From positions 28,522,655 through 28,586,654 of the forward strand of contig NC_052518.1 of assembly GCF_014356525.2 (NCBI RefSeq): DNA of 64,000 nt, written 5' to 3'. This stretch comes from Nilaparvata lugens (taxonomy: Eukaryota > Arthropoda > Insecta > Hemiptera > Delphacidae). Of the stretch, positions 1-8,797 are shown one piece after another. The stretch's first letter is position 1; every line of letters begins with the position of its first letter. Under the pieces are notes generated by a model. It made no database searches. It had not been told where the DNA came from and was given only the letters and a program-made list of their open reading frames with translations. The translations under genes were made by a program, and so were the position numbers.

Positions 1-83
1 GTGGTCGTATTTTGATTGGGCCCAACCCCACATCCTCCTCACCATATGGTGTAAGTTTATTCCCAAAGAAAAAGAAGAGTTAA
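1..83 (+). CDS. C-terminus of an upstream Polinton gene (partial)
   Basis: One frame is open from the window edge to a TAA at 81-83 and ends in a Lys-rich tail (PKKKKKS). A second frame (58-117) encodes a very basic stretch whose TGA at 115-117 overlaps the ATG of the protease at 114, an ATGA overlap typical of compact viral genes. By position it should be the PLA2-domain/pVI-like protein that precedes the protease in the second element, which also has a basic C-terminus. Which frame is the genuine end cannot be decided from the fragment. A frameshift near position 50 is possible. Confidence 0.4.
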   Translation, partial: GRILIGPNPTSSSPYGVSLFPKKKKS

Positions 84-113
84 AAAACGTAGAAAGACAA
101 AGAAGGTGAAAAA

Positions 114-476
114 ATGAATATCGATGGTGAATTGTCCAATCACGATCTAATAAAATGGTGTAAATTATTACAAATTCCCCTACGAGGTGTATACATGATA
201 GATACATTACCTAATAAAATTCTAAAAAATGAGAATTGTATTGTTAATTTAGACACTCAATCCGGACATGGTACACACTGGGTTGGTTATAAGAAACGAG
301 GATCAAATGTTTACTATTTTGATCCAATTGGTAATTTACAACCACCTTATGAATTGAATAAATATTGGAAAAAAGTAACAGGTGTAAATATTTTTTACAA
401 TGTTGAGCACATGCAACCATTACATACAAATATATGTGGACACCTTATGCTCTTGTTTTTTGCGAACCAGTTGTAA
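114..476 (+). CDS. adenain-like cysteine protease (Polinton PRO)
   Basis: This 120-residue protein has the signature of adenovirus-type maturation proteases (peptidase family C5): the GTHWVG block with catalytic His at residue 55, an acidic residue in YYFDPIGN (Asp70), and NICGHL with the nucleophile Cys107 near the end. The family cleaves capsid and core precursors during virion maturation. It is shorter than adenovirus adenain (about 200 residues), as in other Polinton proteases. The ATG at 114 overlaps the stop of the preceding frame. The downstream penton-like gene starts 28 bases after the stop. All three catalytic positions are present, so it may be functional. Confidence 0.85.
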   Translation: MNIDGELSNHDLIKWCKLLQIPLRGVYMIDTLPNKILKNENCIVNLDTQSGHGTHWVGYKKRGSNVYYFDPIGNLQPPYELNKYWKKVTGVNIFYNVEHMQPLHTNICGHLMLLFFANQL

Positions 477-504
477 TCCAGCATTTGTACCGAAAACATA
501 TAAG

Positions 505-1194
505 ATGGTTGTTATTACATTACGATCTAGATCAAGTGATCTCTATGAACATTTACAAGAAATTCTCGATTTGGATAAAAATAAAGAATGGGAAATTGGA
601 TTGATTAATTTCTGTACTTACAATAGCATTGCAAATGTTATAAAAGGTAAAAATTCTACCTTCAAATATGGTGATAAATTAATTGATCCTGATACGGGCG
701 CATATGAAGTTGATGACATTATATTAGCTTTAAAGAGTAAATTGAATAGTGACGAAAAGAAACTTAATATAAGAGCTAACACGAATACTATGAAGCTCGA
801 AATTCGTTCTGATAAGCCTATTGACTTTACATCATCTACTTCAATAGGAAAAATGCTTGGTTTTGATAATGTTATATTACAACCGAATAAATGGTATTAT
901 TCTCAGCATTTAGTTAGCAGAACAAATATTAACTCTATTGTAGTTGAGTGCAATATAGCGTGTGGGAGTTACTCCGATGGCAAACAGAAACATATTATAT
1001 ACAAGTTCTCACCTAGAGTACCTAGCGGGTATTTGATAAATGAAACGCCTAATCCGATAATCTATATGCCTTTAAACACACATAGAATTCAAAGCATTAA
1101 TGTAAAGGTAACCGATCAAGAAGGATCGTTTATTGATTTCCGAGGAGATATAATTACAATTAGACTTCACATTTGTGAAAAACAAAGAACTTGA
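505..1194 (+). CDS. penton-like minor capsid protein (single jelly roll)
   Basis: I chose the ATG at 505 (MVVITLRS) although the frame is open from 400, because the extra 35 codons overlap the protease gene and read as a shadow of it. The product is 229 residues, about the length of Polinton penton proteins. The block KEWEIGLINF is matched in the second element (GEWEVGLISF at about 59428), as are the later IGKMLGF and CGSYSDG blocks, so the gene is conserved between two diverged copies. In this family it is taken to form the capsid vertices as a single jelly roll. That role is inferred from size, gene position and conservation, not from a visible catalytic motif. Confidence 0.7.
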   Translation: MVVITLRSRSSDLYEHLQEILDLDKNKEWEIGLINFCTYNSIANVIKGKNSTFKYGDKLIDPDTGAYEVDDIILALKSKLNSDEKKLNIRANTNTMKLEIRSDKPIDFTSSTSIGKMLGFDNVILQPNKWYYSQHLVSRTNINSIVVECNIACGSYSDGKQKHIIYKFSPRVPSGYLINETPNPIIYMPLNTHRIQSINVKVTDQEGSFIDFRGDIITIRLHICEKQRT

Positions 1195-1195
1195 A

Positions 1196-1372
1196 ATGGG
1201 ATTCCTCGTTTTCAAACCTCGCACTAGCATTTGCTCACAGAAGCTCATTAGAGACTCGAACATGATAGAGTCAACACCTAAAAAGCTACGTGCTATATCA
1301 GCGAAAAGCGCGAGAATATTGGAAAAGTTGGGATTTATAGTAGATTGGCGTCATGTACGGCGCAGCAATTAG
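1196..1372 (+). CDS. small basic Polinton virion protein, unknown role
   Basis: A 58-residue basic protein starts at an ATG two bases after the penton stop (TGAAATG) and overlaps the hexon-like gene by 20 bases. Such tight coupling suggests a real gene. A similar small ORF lies at the same place in the second element (60273-60476). Both share a C-terminal pattern of basic residues, Ser/Asn, Leu and a Gly-x-x-Val ending (here EKLGFIV). Position between capsid genes and basic charge recall the small core proteins of adenoviruses, but no homology to them is visible. A GTG start at 1175 in the same frame is less likely. Confidence 0.55.
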   Translation: MGFLVFKPRTSICSQKLIRDSNMIESTPKKLRAISAKSARILEKLGFIVDWRHVRRSN

Positions 1373-2585
1373 TGAAATTCTCGATGTTGAATCTCAACTC
1401 GAGGTCTATAATGATATTACTAAATTTCAGTTCCATACTCATACAGTATATTCGGGTCAAGAAATTAAACCCTCAGATGAAGCTCGCATCCATGTGGCTT
1501 CTATGGATCAGTACAGCCTTCCATGCAAATCATTTATATTTATTGAGGGGGAGGTGAAGTGTACAAAACCAGCTGCGAAGGCTGGGGATGCTCCGATAGA
1601 AGCTAAGTATATATTATCCAGTAACCTCATTGGAAATCTCTTTGATGAAATTCGATATGAATTGGCTGGGCAACAAATTTCTAAATCAAGACTAATTGGA
1701 TTAACATCAACAATTAAAGCTATACTAGTGAAAAATATGTTTGATAAGAACACATATCACTTGGCCGGGTTTGACAGAGCAGGATATACACTGAAAGATA
1801 ATAAGTTTACATTCTGTGTACCTCTTAAATTAGTTTTACCATTTTTTGAAGACTATCAAAGAATAATTTTAAACTTGAAACAAGAACTTGTATTATTAAG
1901 ATCGCCAACAGATCTCAATTGCATCGAGTCTACAGAAGCAACAAACGTTAATATAAAAATAACGAAGCTTCAATGGAGAATTCCCTATATTACTTTAGAA
2001 GATCATGTGAGGTTGAAATTTTTGAGATTGCTCGATGCTGATACACCGCTGAAGCTGAGCTTTCGTCATTGGGAGATTTCAGAATTACCAAATTTACAAA
2101 ATAGCACTGTTCATTCTTGGGCAGTAAAAACCGCATCCCATCTCGACACACCAAAGTATGTTGTTTTAGCGTTTCAAACAGATCGTAAGAATAAAATTAA
2201 TAAATCAATCTCGGAATTTGATAGTTGTAATCTTCAAAATGCAAAGGTCTACTTGAACTCTGACTATTTTCCTTATGAAAACCTCCTTGGTAAACAAGAA
2301 TTGATGTACCGTATGTTTTTGGATTTTCCCTCGGCGTACTATAACCATAGTATCAATACTGAGCTTGGAACAGAGATTGATTTTGACACATTTTGTACTA
2401 AAACACCCCTGATTGTAATTGACTGTTCACATCAATCTTCTCATTTGAAATCCTCCACAGATATTAGAATAGATATGGAATTTAAGGAAGCTGTACCTCC
2501 AAATACTTCCGCTTATTGCATTTTAATCAGTGATCGTATCATGGAGTACACTCCTCTTACTTCCATGGTGAAGGAAGTTCAGTAA
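1353..2585 (+). CDS. hexon-like major capsid protein (double jelly roll)
   Basis: A 410-residue protein without interruptions, starting at the ATG at 1353. It aligns over most of its length with the broken gene at 60479-61654: shared blocks include FHTHTVYS/YHSHAPY, EDYQRIILNLKQELVL versus the same block in the second copy, SFRHWE/PFRHWE, and YFPYEN/YYPYES. Its length and its place after the penton-like gene fit the major capsid protein of Polintons and adintoviruses, which would build the hexagonal capsomers as trimers. The assignment rests on gene order, length and conservation. The jelly-roll fold itself cannot be seen in the sequence and needs structure prediction. Confidence 0.72.
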   Translation: MYGAAISEILDVESQLEVYNDITKFQFHTHTVYSGQEIKPSDEARIHVASMDQYSLPCKSFIFIEGEVKCTKPAAKAGDAPIEAKYILSSNLIGNLFDEIRYELAGQQISKSRLIGLTSTIKAILVKNMFDKNTYHLAGFDRAGYTLKDNKFTFCVPLKLVLPFFEDYQRIILNLKQELVLLRSPTDLNCIESTEATNVNIKITKLQWRIPYITLEDHVRLKFLRLLDADTPLKLSFRHWEISELPNLQNSTVHSWAVKTASHLDTPKYVVLAFQTDRKNKINKSISEFDSCNLQNAKVYLNSDYFPYENLLGKQELMYRMFLDFPSAYYNHSINTELGTEIDFDTFCTKTPLIVIDCSHQSSHLKSSTDIRIDMEFKEAVPPNTSAYCILISDRIMEYTPLTSMVKEVQ

Positions 2586-2673
2586 TTTCTTGATAGAGCA
2601 CAAGTTATATAAGTATTGCATTTTTCAAATTTTACTCATTTGAGGTTTTAGCTTTGATCGGTTAACATCTAGA

Positions 2674-2877
2674 ATGTCTTCTAATTCTGAGAAGAAAACA
2701 TGCTCTATCGGGATACAGTGCGATCTTGATAAGGAAGACAGCATCTACTATGACTCAAGATGTAGTACACCTATAATGTCTTCTAATTCTGAGAAGAAAA
2801 CACAATCTATTGACACACAGTGTGATCTTGACACCGAACAAGACTTCTTCTACTATCACTCAAGATGTAGTACACCT
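2674..2877 (+). repeat. in-frame tandem duplication, 102-bp period
   Basis: The start codon and the following codons (MSSNSEKKT) at 2674 recur at 2776, and both copies end in SRCSTP. The period of 102 bases keeps the frame, so the gene has two equivalent ATG starts. The copies have diverged at several positions, so the duplication is not brand new. Confidence 0.85.
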
Positions 2878-3699
2878 AAACCACAGGAGGAGAATGGAGG
2901 AGGAGGAGGAGGAGGAGGAGAAGGAGGAGGACAAAGGAGGACAAAGGAGGAGGAGGACAAAACAGCACAAGAGGAGGAATCCTCCTGTAAAAAATTTGCA
3001 ACAGTCAACATGCATTGGTTCAAGGGAACTTCTAATCAAATTATCGTGAAAGAAATCGGAATCGTAGATCAGGTAAATAGCTTTGTTGTGTTACATTTCA
3101 AGTCGCCATTTGCAAAGTCGGAATTGAATGCTAAATTGCATAAGCAAGTAACATGGGCAGAGAGCAATTATCACAAAATACGCTGGGAAGATGGTAATTT
3201 TATTTATACAGACGAATTATTGATATCTTATCTTGAAGGATATGATAAAATCTACACAAAAGGTACAGAGAAAGCTAAGTTTCTTAGAAGGTTACACAAA
3301 AACGTATGTTGTTTACCGGATGAAATTGAGAAACCAAATTTTAACTACTTTACAAGTTCTTGGTGTTATAATGCCTGTGAAATTCATCATCGCAATCCGC
3401 ACGGTCGATGTGCCCTCTTCGCGGCGGTTCATTACAATACTTTGATAATGAAAAATATGGACTCATCTCCAAATTTCATGTGCGAAAACAATAGAATGCT
3501 TAGCATGAAAAAATGTCAATTCTATTCAAATACAGAAAAGAAAAACTTTGCAAGATATGGCTTTTTCTATAATGGACAAGAAATTCAATGTGTTTATTGT
3601 ACGCAAGCATTGAAATATCATACTGCTCGTGTATGTTGCATTGGAGGGAAGGCACAGGAACCGTTTAATTTCTCTATATTAGTACCGACATATGTATAG
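2674..3699 (+). CDS. conserved Polinton late gene with BIR-like zinc motif
   Basis: A 341-residue protein in three parts. Residues 1-68 are two in-frame copies of a 34-residue unit (period 102 bases). Residues about 72-105 are Gly/Glu-rich low complexity. From residue about 113 runs a core with HWFKG, YHKIRWEDG, IYTKGTEKAKFL and an HHRNPHGRCALF block. The same core, broken, follows the hexon gene in the second element (61940-62500). I recall it as a domain common in uncharacterised invertebrate proteins. A nuclease-like fold is possible but unproven. Residues about 278-325 (FARYGFFYNG, CVYC, then His/Cys) resemble the first half of a baculovirus IAP repeat, which in IAP proteins binds caspases or their antagonists. 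The final BIR zinc ligands are not clearly spaced. Confidence 0.6.
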   Translation: MSSNSEKKTCSIGIQCDLDKEDSIYYDSRCSTPIMSSNSEKKTQSIDTQCDLDTEQDFFYYHSRCSTPKPQEENGGGGGGGGEGGGQRRTKEEEDKTAQEEESSCKKFATVNMHWFKGTSNQIIVKEIGIVDQVNSFVVLHFKSPFAKSELNAKLHKQVTWAESNYHKIRWEDGNFIYTDELLISYLEGYDKIYTKGTEKAKFLRRLHKNVCCLPDEIEKPNFNYFTSSWCYNACEIHHRNPHGRCALFAAVHYNTLIMKNMDSSPNFMCENNRMLSMKKCQFYSNTEKKNFARYGFFYNGQEIQCVYCTQALKYHTARVCCIGGKAQEPFNFSILVPTYV

Positions 3700-3717
3700 T
3701 TTCTTCATTTGCTCATC

Positions 3718-4047
3718 ATGGACCCGTGCAAGTGGATGCAAGCTGATAGTGAATTGGAAATGAGGTTAGAACAGTGTATTGATTGGTATGATGCCTGTGA
3801 AATTGCAATTAAACATTCAACTCATGAAAATCATCATTTGGTGAAACAACTAAAAGACATTTTCTTAAACACAGTGAATTTGAACGATATAAATGATTAT
3901 CTATGCTATTACAGACCCCATAAACTGTCTGTTAGTAAACTAATAAAAATTGAAGAGGAAGTGATGAACAATTGTAGTGAATTGTGTAAATACATTTCTA
4001 GTGTATACTCGATTGTTTTCATTTTCCATTGCACCTGCAATGTCTAG
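3718..4047 (+). CDS. unknown small Polinton accessory protein
   Basis: A 109-residue ORF from the ATG at 3718, 18 bases after the previous stop. A TTG at 3709 would add three residues. I do not recognise it. It is acidic, rich in Cys and His (CIDWYDACE, a C-terminal HCTCNV) and mostly predicted helical by composition, with no signal peptide or membrane segment. Compact placement and the absence of stops in AT-rich DNA support coding. The phrase YDACE resembles YNACE in the preceding gene, which could be chance or a hint of local duplication. Confidence 0.45.
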   Translation: MDPCKWMQADSELEMRLEQCIDWYDACEIAIKHSTHENHHLVKQLKDIFLNTVNLNDINDYLCYYRPHKLSVSKLIKIEEEVMNNCSELCKYISSVYSIVFIFHCTCNV

Positions 4048-4075
4048 GTTTAATCGTTCAGTATTGCTTTGTTAG

Positions 4076-4501
4076 TTGAGCTGTAAAGATCTCACATGCG
4101 TTGAAGCTCAATGCTATAAGTGTGCAGATACAAGTAGTTTCTTATCACGTTTCACCTGTACATACACTCAACTGAAAAATATGGTTGATTGTTATAGCTT
4201 TTCAAAGTTCAAGAAACTATCTCGTCTCTTGATGACAATTTCATTCAATGAATTTGATCTAATTGCAAAGAATATTAAATTTTCAATGGGTGATGAGGTG
4301 AGTGATCTTGCATTAACAAAAACAGAAAATCTTCACTTTCCAATTCTATCTGAAATTTTTGAATTACTGGATGCATTAGAAACCGGTCATTTCCATTATG
4401 GTTGTTCAAATAATGATGAATCATTAGCTATTGTTAATAATTCTAATGATCTCTGGAAATGCTTATATGACATTGCCAATAAAAAATGTAAAAGATCATA
4501 G
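4076..4501 (+). CDS. unknown Polinton accessory ORF, start unclear
   Basis: An open frame of 141 codons that begins with a TTG directly after a stop. The first ATG is at 4181, giving 106 residues. The upstream part is Cys-rich (CKDLTC, CYKC) and looks coding, so the true N-terminus could come from a frameshift or splice with the preceding gene. No known domain is visible. The C-terminus is basic (NKKCKRS). It has no counterpart in the second element in this window and would be the last gene before the element's end. Confidence 0.4.
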   Translation: MSCKDLTCVEAQCYKCADTSSFLSRFTCTYTQLKNMVDCYSFSKFKKLSRLLMTISFNEFDLIAKNIKFSMGDEVSDLALTKTENLHFPILSEIFELLDALETGHFHYGCSNNDESLAIVNNSNDLWKCLYDIANKKCKRS

Positions 4502-5357
4502 TTCACTCTCTAGAGAGTTTAAAGATACATGTGTATTTGGATATACAAGTTCATTCTATGCATTAATTATGATTGAGGAAACATTAAAAATATAACGTTC
4601 GTTGTGTGTACAACCTGTTGTCAAGAACATGTTTCAGTTAAATCTGAGAGTAAGATATTCATTTCACAAGAAGTTCGTTTCACTTGAATCTGTCAGTAGA
4701 TTGCCTCTCTCTCTCACATATCCCTCTCTCTACTATTAATCATCAAATAGACCATGACTAAATGTAATTGAGCATGACTGAATGTAATTAGCCATGACTA
4801 TATTAACTAGAGCATGACAAGAGAGAGAGAGAGAGTATCATCTTCCTCTCCTTCTTCTTCTCCTTCTTCTTCCCCTTCTTCTTCTCCTTCTTCTTCCTCT
4901 TCTTCTAGAGAGAGAGAGAGAGAGCATCTTCTCCTTCTAAGGGGGCGGTGGTGGTGGCAGGAGAGGTGCGGCAGGAGCAGGGGAGGTTGTGGGAAGGTAG
5001 GATAGGTGCGGGGGGAGGGGGGAGGGGGGGAAAAGTCATAAAAAAGCTTCCTGGTATCCGGGTTTTCCATCTACTTTGGATCGCAGGCAATGATTCAAAA
5101 GCAATTGAAACAGGATCTATTAATATATCTCGATTTTTATGTTTGTGAGATTACTCTGTGTTGATAATTTTCCATTTTTCCCAGTGTATCCCCCCACAGT
5201 AACCATTGAATCATAGGTTTCGAATACATTTTTATAAAAAAAGACGAAAATCAAGAATGTTGATATATTTTTGCTGACATATAGACCAAATTGAACAGAC
5301 ATTTAACTTAAAATTAGTTGAAAAATACATATTACATTGATATTGATATACAAGTAT
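4502..5357. other. noncoding tail and low-complexity region
   Basis: No gene is supported. Near-repeats of CATGACTxAATGTAATT occur at 4750-4800. From 4819 to 5035 there is a GA run, a CTT/TCC pyrimidine-rich tract, another GA run and a G-rich purine tract. Together these could mark the terminal region of the first Polinton, but no inverted repeat partner is in the window. The sequence at 5305-5357 recurs in direct orientation near 9467-9525. Confidence 0.6.
4819..5035. repeat. purine/pyrimidine-rich low-complexity tract
   Basis: GA repeats at about 4819-4836 and 4904-4922 flank an imperfect TTC/TCC pyrimidine tract at 4840-4900. A G-rich tract follows at about 5005-5035. Open frames here on both strands (Ser/Pro or Glu runs) are repeat artefacts. 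Confidence 0.85.
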
Positions 5358-5929
5358 TAGTTTTCTGTAAATTATGACGCATTTCAAGTTGCACAAGTGA
5401 GCTACTTTCAGTAAATCACCTCCTCTTTGAAAATACTTGGACCATTTTATACTTAATCCTTCCTTTTTTCATATAGCTAGGAATAAATTTCCTACAGTTT
5501 TAAAACAAACTACAGTATCCAGCAAGATTGGCACTGTGTTGGTATCACTCATATTTTACCTGAATAATAAATCAGATTTATTTTTAATTAGTGCCTGAAA
5601 AGTCTCTATCATAACCATCATTTGAAAATTCACTTTGCTTCTGACCGCATTCGAACAAATATTAAGCAGTAGCATCCTCAGTGTGTTTATTGGCAAAACT
5701 CTCTGTGAATTTCATCCTTGTTTCATTGTCAGCAGTGTCGGATTCTTCAGAACTATAATTTATTATACTACATGGAATCTTGTTGCTTAGATGTGTTCGT
5801 CTTCATCCTGACCTCTGTCAGAAATGAATTTGAATGAGAAAATTACTGACCAGAACAGCCCAGTTATAAAACAAATAAATGATGAAAAATATAAAATGGC
5901 CAACTGCGGAACCTCTTGGGTTGTATGTC
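5358..5929 (+). repeat. left arm of long inverted repeat
   Basis: The reverse complement of this segment matches 8798-9340 over more than 500 bases with small indels, by eye roughly 85-90 percent. The match may resume at 7748-7772, which mirrors 8776-8800, implying that 5930-7747 was inserted into the left arm. The original unit would be about 2.2 kb with arms near 570-600 bp and a 1-kb spacer. This is the structure of a foldback or long-TIR DNA element. Confidence 0.75.
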
Positions 5930-5985
5930 ATGTTCTCTATACTTCTGGTTTTGCTAATTTCTAAATCGTGATTTCCATCAATCAG

Positions 5986-6318
5986 CTCATCCATGAGGCA
6001 AAGAAGGTGGAGAGTCATAACCGTGAACTACAAGCTGAGCTTCACAGCGAATCAGCATCAGCAGAGTCCAGTTCCGTTGCCAAGTTGGTGGCCGTAGCCT
6101 TTGCAGTGACGGCACCCTTCATCATACTATTTTGCATAGTGACTGGTGTCACTCGACGCTCCTTCTGCAACTACCTGCTGGCGAGACGACGTTGTGCCGA
6201 TTCCCAAGACGATGGCCTGCCTCTGAGCGAGGTGACGCTCACTACACCGACAACAACCGAGGCGCCAGTACCGGAGGTGGCGATCCGCTTTGCCAAGCCT
6301 GGCAAGGTTGCCGGCTAG
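5986..6318 (+). CDS. C-terminal exon or env-like tail of a membrane protein
   Basis: A GC-rich island in AT-rich DNA. After a plausible splice acceptor (CATCAATCAG ending at 5985) 110 codons run to a TAG. They encode a helical stretch (HEAKKVESHNRELQAEL), then a hydrophobic segment of about 22 residues (residues about 33-54, VAVAFAVTAPFIILFCIVTG), a basic stop-transfer RR, a Cys/Arg-rich tail and a Thr-rich C-terminus. This fits a single-pass membrane protein with a short cytoplasmic tail. It is either the last exon of a host gene or the end of a retroviral env-like gene, since an LTR with a purine tract follows at 7340. I cannot name it. Confidence 0.45.
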   Translation, partial: LIHEAKKVESHNRELQAELHSESASAESSSVAKLVAVAFAVTAPFIILFCIVTGVTRRSFCNYLLARRRCADSQDDGLPLSEVTLTTPTTTEAPVPEVAIRFAKPGKVAG

Positions 6319-7339
6319 ATGGCAATCTACATGCTCCAGCCTGGTGTGTGTTGGGGCCTGGGTACGGAAATTCCAAGTGGGAGTAGGGGAGTGTGTGTTC
6401 GTCATCTGTTTGGTAATATTGAACTATTCATTTTTATTGATATGGTTATATTGGACTTATTTTAATGGACTCTTGTTTTATTGGTATATATTGGACTCAT
6501 ATTTCATTGATTATAATGGTACTTCTTTTCTTTATTATTGTGTTTGTCTAATTATTTTTTCTTTGCATGATATTTTCAGCTTATCTTACTTATGACAAAA
6601 GTGCTAGTGCCAAAAGATATTCTATGAACTTTCGTAATTGTGCACTATGAACGCCTTTTGGACTTGAGTTGTTTTGTTGTATTTTCTAATTATTAACGTT
6701 CTCGTTGATTAATAACTACTCAACTTTTTGGGGATTTGATTTCTTTGCATTTTATCATCGTTACATTACTATTTTGATTTATTTTATTTATTCATGATAT
6801 CATTGCATAAAGTGAGGAAACAGACCTTGCTCTATGCTATAAGCGCACACATTTGGTGGTGCTTTTTGATCATTAATCTTTTTTTCATCTTTAATTTATT
6901 GATTTATTTGCTTTATGTACACTATAAGCACGCACATTTGGTGGTGCTTTTGAATCTTTTTTAATGTTCATTGCTTATTTGCCTTTGTTCACGTAACTAT
7001 TTCATACTGTGTTTCCTTGTATCTTTGCTATTATGCTTATTTTTGAAACGGCACCTCACCCTGTGTATTCCACGGATTAAAATTCAGAAATACTACTTTA
7101 GTAAATTCCGAAACTTGACACATCATTTGGTTGGAATTTGGGTTTGTAGAGTCACTTTGATGTCGGTCGCAACCCATTTTTGATACCCCTTTGACTAAAA
7201 TTTGGATTAGACCCTCTGTCTAACTTTGTCCAATCCTTTTTCTTCATTAGTGTTTTTCCCTAAATCTTGATGTAACCAAATGTCTAGTACCCAATGAGCT
7301 TTTGGTTTAGGGTACTTGACATTTTTTTTCATGGGGAGG
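6319..7339. other. AT-rich 3' region, no gene seen
   Basis: Very T-rich DNA downstream of the membrane-protein ORF. It holds a direct near-duplication of about 40 bases (around 6838-6870 and 6918-6950, core CACATTTGGTGGTGCTTTT). It ends in a purine tract, ATGGGGAGG, directly before the LTR at 7340, which suggests the whole stretch is the 3' noncoding part of an LTR element. Confidence 0.4.
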
Positions 7340-7731
7340 TGTAATGTAGTGGATATAAAGTAGTGGATGTGAAGAGAGGACGAGAGGACGTGAGTTATCT
7401 CTCTCCCTTCAGGAGAGAAAGACACTCGTGGGAGAGGAATTTTTTTTCTTAAGTTTTCCTCAAGAGAGAATCGACAAATTATTCGCATTCTGACTGAGAA
7501 TCCAGTAGTGGCAAGATCAAATTTGTGAACGGCTCTCCACCCCAAAGCCCCGCCTCATGGACTGCGACCCAGCGAGGAGTGACCGTAGAGGTGCCATGTA
7601 TAACTTCACACCAAGAGGTATAGTAAATAAATTAACTATTTAGCTTGCTTTCAAAAAGTGTTTATTCCTTTTTCCAACATTCCGTAACACGAAAGTCTCT
7701 CGAAGACACGGCCCATGTAGGGCCCATTACA
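7340..7731 (+). mobile_element. LTR (392 bp) of a retroelement, 5' partner missing
   Basis: The segment begins TGTAATG and ends CATTACA, a perfect inverted 7-bp terminus of LTR type. It is preceded by a polypurine-like tract (ATGGGGAGG) as expected for a 3' LTR. It contains a GTAAATAAATTAA polyadenylation-like area at about 7622. There is no matching target-site duplication (GGAGG on the left, TTTTT on the right), consistent with a truncated element rather than a clean solo LTR. Confidence 0.5.
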
Positions 7732-8797
7732 TTTTTTATTGTTCACCGTCTTTTTCAGTTTTAAAATCCCGAGTCTTTAAGAAGAGTAATTAGTATCGTA
7801 TCCAACCAAATATAAAACTTCTTCACGAAATATGCTCTTTCCTTTGTACAGTCAATTTGATAATTCATATTTATCATATCGCTGCAACATATTATGGATC
7901 TGTAGTATATAGTTGGAATTGGCTTACTTGCTGAGAATTGTTTTGAATTTGTAAGTGTCAAACCTTTTATGGGAAGCGCAATAGGATTTGGTTTGCAAAT
8001 ATTATCGAGGACTGGAAGAGGGATATTTGAAAACACTTCACAATTTCCATAAATCGTTCTGTTCTTTGTTGAATGTATTGAACCATCAAATATCAATGTA
8101 TCACAAAAATAAAAATATGCATTACACTTCATTTTGGCTGGCTTCACACTGTCTGGTCAACTTTCAGTTTGGACTGGCAAAGTCCAACCTCTGGTATTGG
8201 TATCAAGTCTACTTTTAAAATTATCAGATAATTCTATAACTTTTCAATCATAGTAATTCCAGCCTAACCTTCATAAAGCATTTTGTGGCTTCGAAAGGCA
8301 GGATGTAGCTGTTGATATACCCTCCTAATACATCGCTCAAGGTTTCTGTTTAAAGAATCAACATTTGCATTTGGAAACGAGTTATTAATAATGATGTATC
8401 TCTGTGTGCCCAGCAATCTCTGAAACTGTTGATTTCTCTAAACAACACTGTTTTCACATTTACCGTTTTGGTGGTCTGGTTATTTTGTTGATGTTTTCTT
8501 TCATTTTGGCATGAACTTGACTTATCATGAGCAATAGGAGTAAAATATTGAGCATCCTCTGTAGTTACATTTGATAAAACCGTTCATCTTACATAATATA
8601 TTTTCTTGAATTACAATGAGCATTTGTAGTGCGCAAATGGCAAATGGCAGCTAGAACAGAAAACCCAGTTTCACACGAATAAGTTGTCGCACATGGAGAC
8701 AATATCTTCAATGCCTTTCCACTGAAAATTGGGTTTGGAATCAACATTTGCCATTAACAGAGACACTTCATCTAATCGGGATCTTAAAACTGAAAAA
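7732..8797. other. spacer of the long inverted repeat, no gene supported
   Basis: AT-rich DNA between the arms. A 128-codon frame on the - strand (7761-8147) has no recognisable motif and is not supported as a gene. The first 25 bases after 7748 mirror 8776-8800. Confidence 0.5.

Larger units (their letters stand above)
1..4501 (+). mobile_element. Polinton/Maverick (adintovirus-like) element, right part, apparently intact
   Basis: Six consecutive same-strand genes lie in 4.5 kb with short gaps or overlaps, a virus-like packing unlike the rest of the window. The protease, penton-like, small and hexon-like genes occur in the same order as in the second element at 58851-61654. Known Polintons and adintoviruses carry this virion module. 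The polymerase, integrase and ATPase expected upstream lie outside the window. No terminal inverted repeat can be shown because the left end is missing, so the right boundary is uncertain and could lie anywhere between 4501 and about 5040. The coding regions have no internal stops, unlike the second element. Confidence 0.85.

Noticed and set aside
51..56. GTAAGT resembling a splice donor upstream of the protease
   Set aside because: No acceptor leaves an intron of credible size before the protease ATG at 114. Polinton genes are usually unspliced.
7761..8147. 128-codon frame on the - strand
   Set aside because: No motif, AT-rich, inside the spacer of an inverted repeat. A chance frame is likely.
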